This document shows positions 5,140 to 5,982 of a stretch of DNA of 5,982 nt, piece after piece; position 1 is the first letter of the stretch, and each line of letters begins with the position of its first letter. Made by a program: the position numbers and the translations under genes. The stretch lies in contig CP070791.1 of NCBI GenBank assembly GCA_020346825.1, positions 17,123-23,104 on the forward strand, in the 5' to 3' direction. A model generated the notes under the pieces. That model was not told where the DNA came from, did not search any database, and was given only the letters and a program-made list of their open reading frames with translations. Origin of the DNA: Candidatus Bathyarchaeota archaeon. GTDB lineage: Archaea > Thermoproteota > Bathyarchaeia > Bathyarchaeales > Bathyarchaeaceae.

Positions 5140-5227
5140 TTTTCTGAAAAGACGTCTAGGGCACGCGCGCATCAAAGTTTATTAATGGGCCCTATGTTAA
5201 ATCTGTCAACAACATCACCCAAGACAA

Positions 5228-5236
5228 CTTATAAAC
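5228..5236 (+). promoter_or_regulatory. TATA box of radical SAM copy 3
   Basis: CTTATAAAC centred near 5232 would place the start around 5257 and give a leader of roughly 29 bases before the ATG at 5286. The reverse strand reads GTTTATAAG, so it could also drive leftward transcription toward the small broken frame. Confidence 0.42.
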
Positions 5237-5285
5237 TTTGCAAAAATTGTTAACTACACGACAGTCCGCTAAATAGGCATAAAAA

Positions 5286-5982
5286 ATGAAAAAGGCAGAC
5301 AGAGAAACAAAAATCGCTTTAGTAAATCCACCGATTCTGGAGGGAACCTACCGTCACCCGCTTTTTCCACCCCTCGGCCTAGCGTACATGGCCGCTGTAC
5401 TCGAACAAGAGGATTTTGAAGTAAGGATAATGGATTGTGCTGTAAGCGAAGTGAGCCATGAGAAATTGAGGACAGATTTGGCCTCTTTTGAGCCTAATTT
5501 AATTGGCATTGCTTGCATGACGCCCACGTTACCATCTGCTCTCAAATCCGCGCGTGCGGCAAAAGAAGTGTGCCCCGACGCTAAAGTCATTATGGGTGGA
5601 CCTCACGCGACTTTTGCAGACAAGCAGATCCTCACTGAGGAGGTTGCGGTCGACGTAGTAGTGCGAGGTGAAGGTGAAGAGACTCTTTTAGAGCTTGCAC
5701 AACACTCGCCAAAACTAGGGAAACTTCACGAGATTAAGGGCATAACTTTTAGGAAAAACGACCAAATTATTCAGACGGCTGACAGACCGTTCATTCAAAA
5801 CCTTGACGAATTGCCACTTCCAGCATACAAGTACATCCCCATAGAGAAATACAGGATTCATGGCAAGAGGTTTCTTCCAATCATGACTAGCAGAGGATGT
5901 CCATTTCAATGTACCTTTTGCGTGGCATCCCAATTGTTTGGGGCAAAGTTGAGGGCAAGGAGCCCAAAGAACGTAGTCGACG
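5286..5982 (+). CDS. B12-binding-domain radical SAM protein, copy 3 (3' end outside window)
   Basis: First 232 residues of a third paralogue, divergent from copy 2. The cobalamin-binding domain shows ALVNPP (11-16), PPLGLAYMAAVLE (28-40), GGPHATF (104-110) and VRGEGEETLLEL (126-137). The radical SAM cysteines are in RGCPFQCTFC (C205, C209, C212), followed by ARSPKNVVD, the same block found in copies 1 and 2. DxHxxG is absent (DCA at 50-52). It is clearly more distant from copies 1 and 2 than they are from each other, so it is an older relative and may have a different substrate. The ATG at 5286 follows an A-rich stretch with only a weak AGG upstream; no better start is visible. Whether it acts on the same pathway as the other two is inference from proximity. 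Confidence 0.93.
   Translation, partial: MKKADRETKIALVNPPILEGTYRHPLFPPLGLAYMAAVLEQEDFEVRIMDCAVSEVSHEKLRTDLASFEPNLIGIACMTPTLPSALKSARAAKEVCPDAKVIMGGPHATFADKQILTEEVAVDVVVRGEGEETLLELAQHSPKLGKLHEIKGITFRKNDQIIQTADRPFIQNLDELPLPAYKYIPIEKYRIHGKRFLPIMTSRGCPFQCTFCVASQLFGAKLRARSPKNVVD

Larger units (their letters stand above)
4924..5172 (-). pseudogene. Small charged protein gene broken by two frame changes
   Basis: Three short minus-strand frames follow one another with consistent coding character. The first, ATG 5172 to TGA 5095 (25 residues), ends RKSPKDPVKKLDLAKK. The second, ATG 5089 to TGA 4961 (42 residues), begins MTEKNKYERTESIGQWRLK. The third (4986-4924) ends RIEVKGDAPSHFLY. Adding one A to the A5 run before the first stop (5098-5102) joins frames one and two. 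Removing one A from the A4 run near 4970 joins frames two and three. The net change is zero and 5172-4924 is exactly 83 codons. The result would be a soluble, charged protein of about 82 residues. Decay, homopolymer sequencing errors or programmed frameshifting could all explain it. TTTAACAT at about 5196-5203 lies some 27 bases before the ATG, fitting a leaderless start. Family unknown. Confidence 0.35.
4797..5285. other. Divergent intergenic region between radical SAM copies 2 and 3
   Basis: About 490 bases containing the promoter of each flanking gene, the broken small charged frame, the 37-base near-palindrome and an ACGCGCGCAT run at 5163-5172. Bases 4860-4923 are AT-rich and show nothing recognisable. 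Confidence 0.6.

Noticed and set aside
5053..5253. 66-codon plus-strand frame rich in Phe and Ser
   Set aside because: It starts at a TTG without a ribosome site, and its Phe/Ser-rich composition is what the reverse of the Lys/Glu-rich minus-strand frame would give.
5715..5933. 72-codon minus-strand frame opposite radical SAM copy 3
   Set aside because: Antisense shadow of a frame carrying clear cobalamin-domain and CxxxCxxC motifs.

Overview
The window looks archaeal. Likely promoters are TATA/BRE-like (for example 4841-4855 minus and 5228-5236 plus), leaders are short, several GGAGGTG-type ribosome sites match the archaeal 16S tail, and the genes are an archaeal-style set: cobalamin-domain radical SAM enzymes, a DUF71 ATP-pyrophosphatase and a membrane-anchored beta-rich surface protein. 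A Bathyarchaeia-like member of the Thermoproteota is a reasonable guess, but no marker gene in the window fixes the lineage.

Layout. Bases 1-1071 (minus) hold the first 357 codons of a B12-binding radical SAM protein that runs off the left edge. Bases 1072-1235 are intergenic, with a palindromic TATA element and an orphan strong plus-strand Shine-Dalgarno site. Next comes a compact minus-strand group, read right to left: a signal-peptide/one-TM surface protein (2126-2995), a 44-residue zinc-ribbon protein (1995-2129) whose GTG overlaps the preceding stop by 3 bases, and a DUF71/COG2102 PP-loop ATPase (1236-1949) 45 bases further on. Bases 2996-3350 contain several inverted repeats and coding-like fragments. 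Bases 3351-4796 (minus) hold a complete 481-residue paralogue of the first radical SAM protein. Bases 4797-5285 contain a small, apparently frameshifted, charged reading frame and a near-palindrome. Bases 5286-5982 (plus) hold the first 232 codons of a third, more diverged B12-binding radical SAM protein, which runs off the right edge.

How it fits together. The locus is a cluster of three radical SAM paralogues. Two are recent duplicates with a 60-base identical block, and the surface protein, zinc ribbon and DUF71 group sits between them. In archaea this broad superfamily includes lipid-modifying enzymes such as GrsA/GrsB, so lipid or isoprenoid modification is a reasonable but unproven hypothesis. 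DUF71 proteins are divided in the literature into a diphthamide (Dph6) group and a proposed B12-salvage group. The copy here has features of both, so its placement beside cobalamin-type enzymes deserves attention. No CRISPR array, tRNA, rRNA or insertion sequence was seen.
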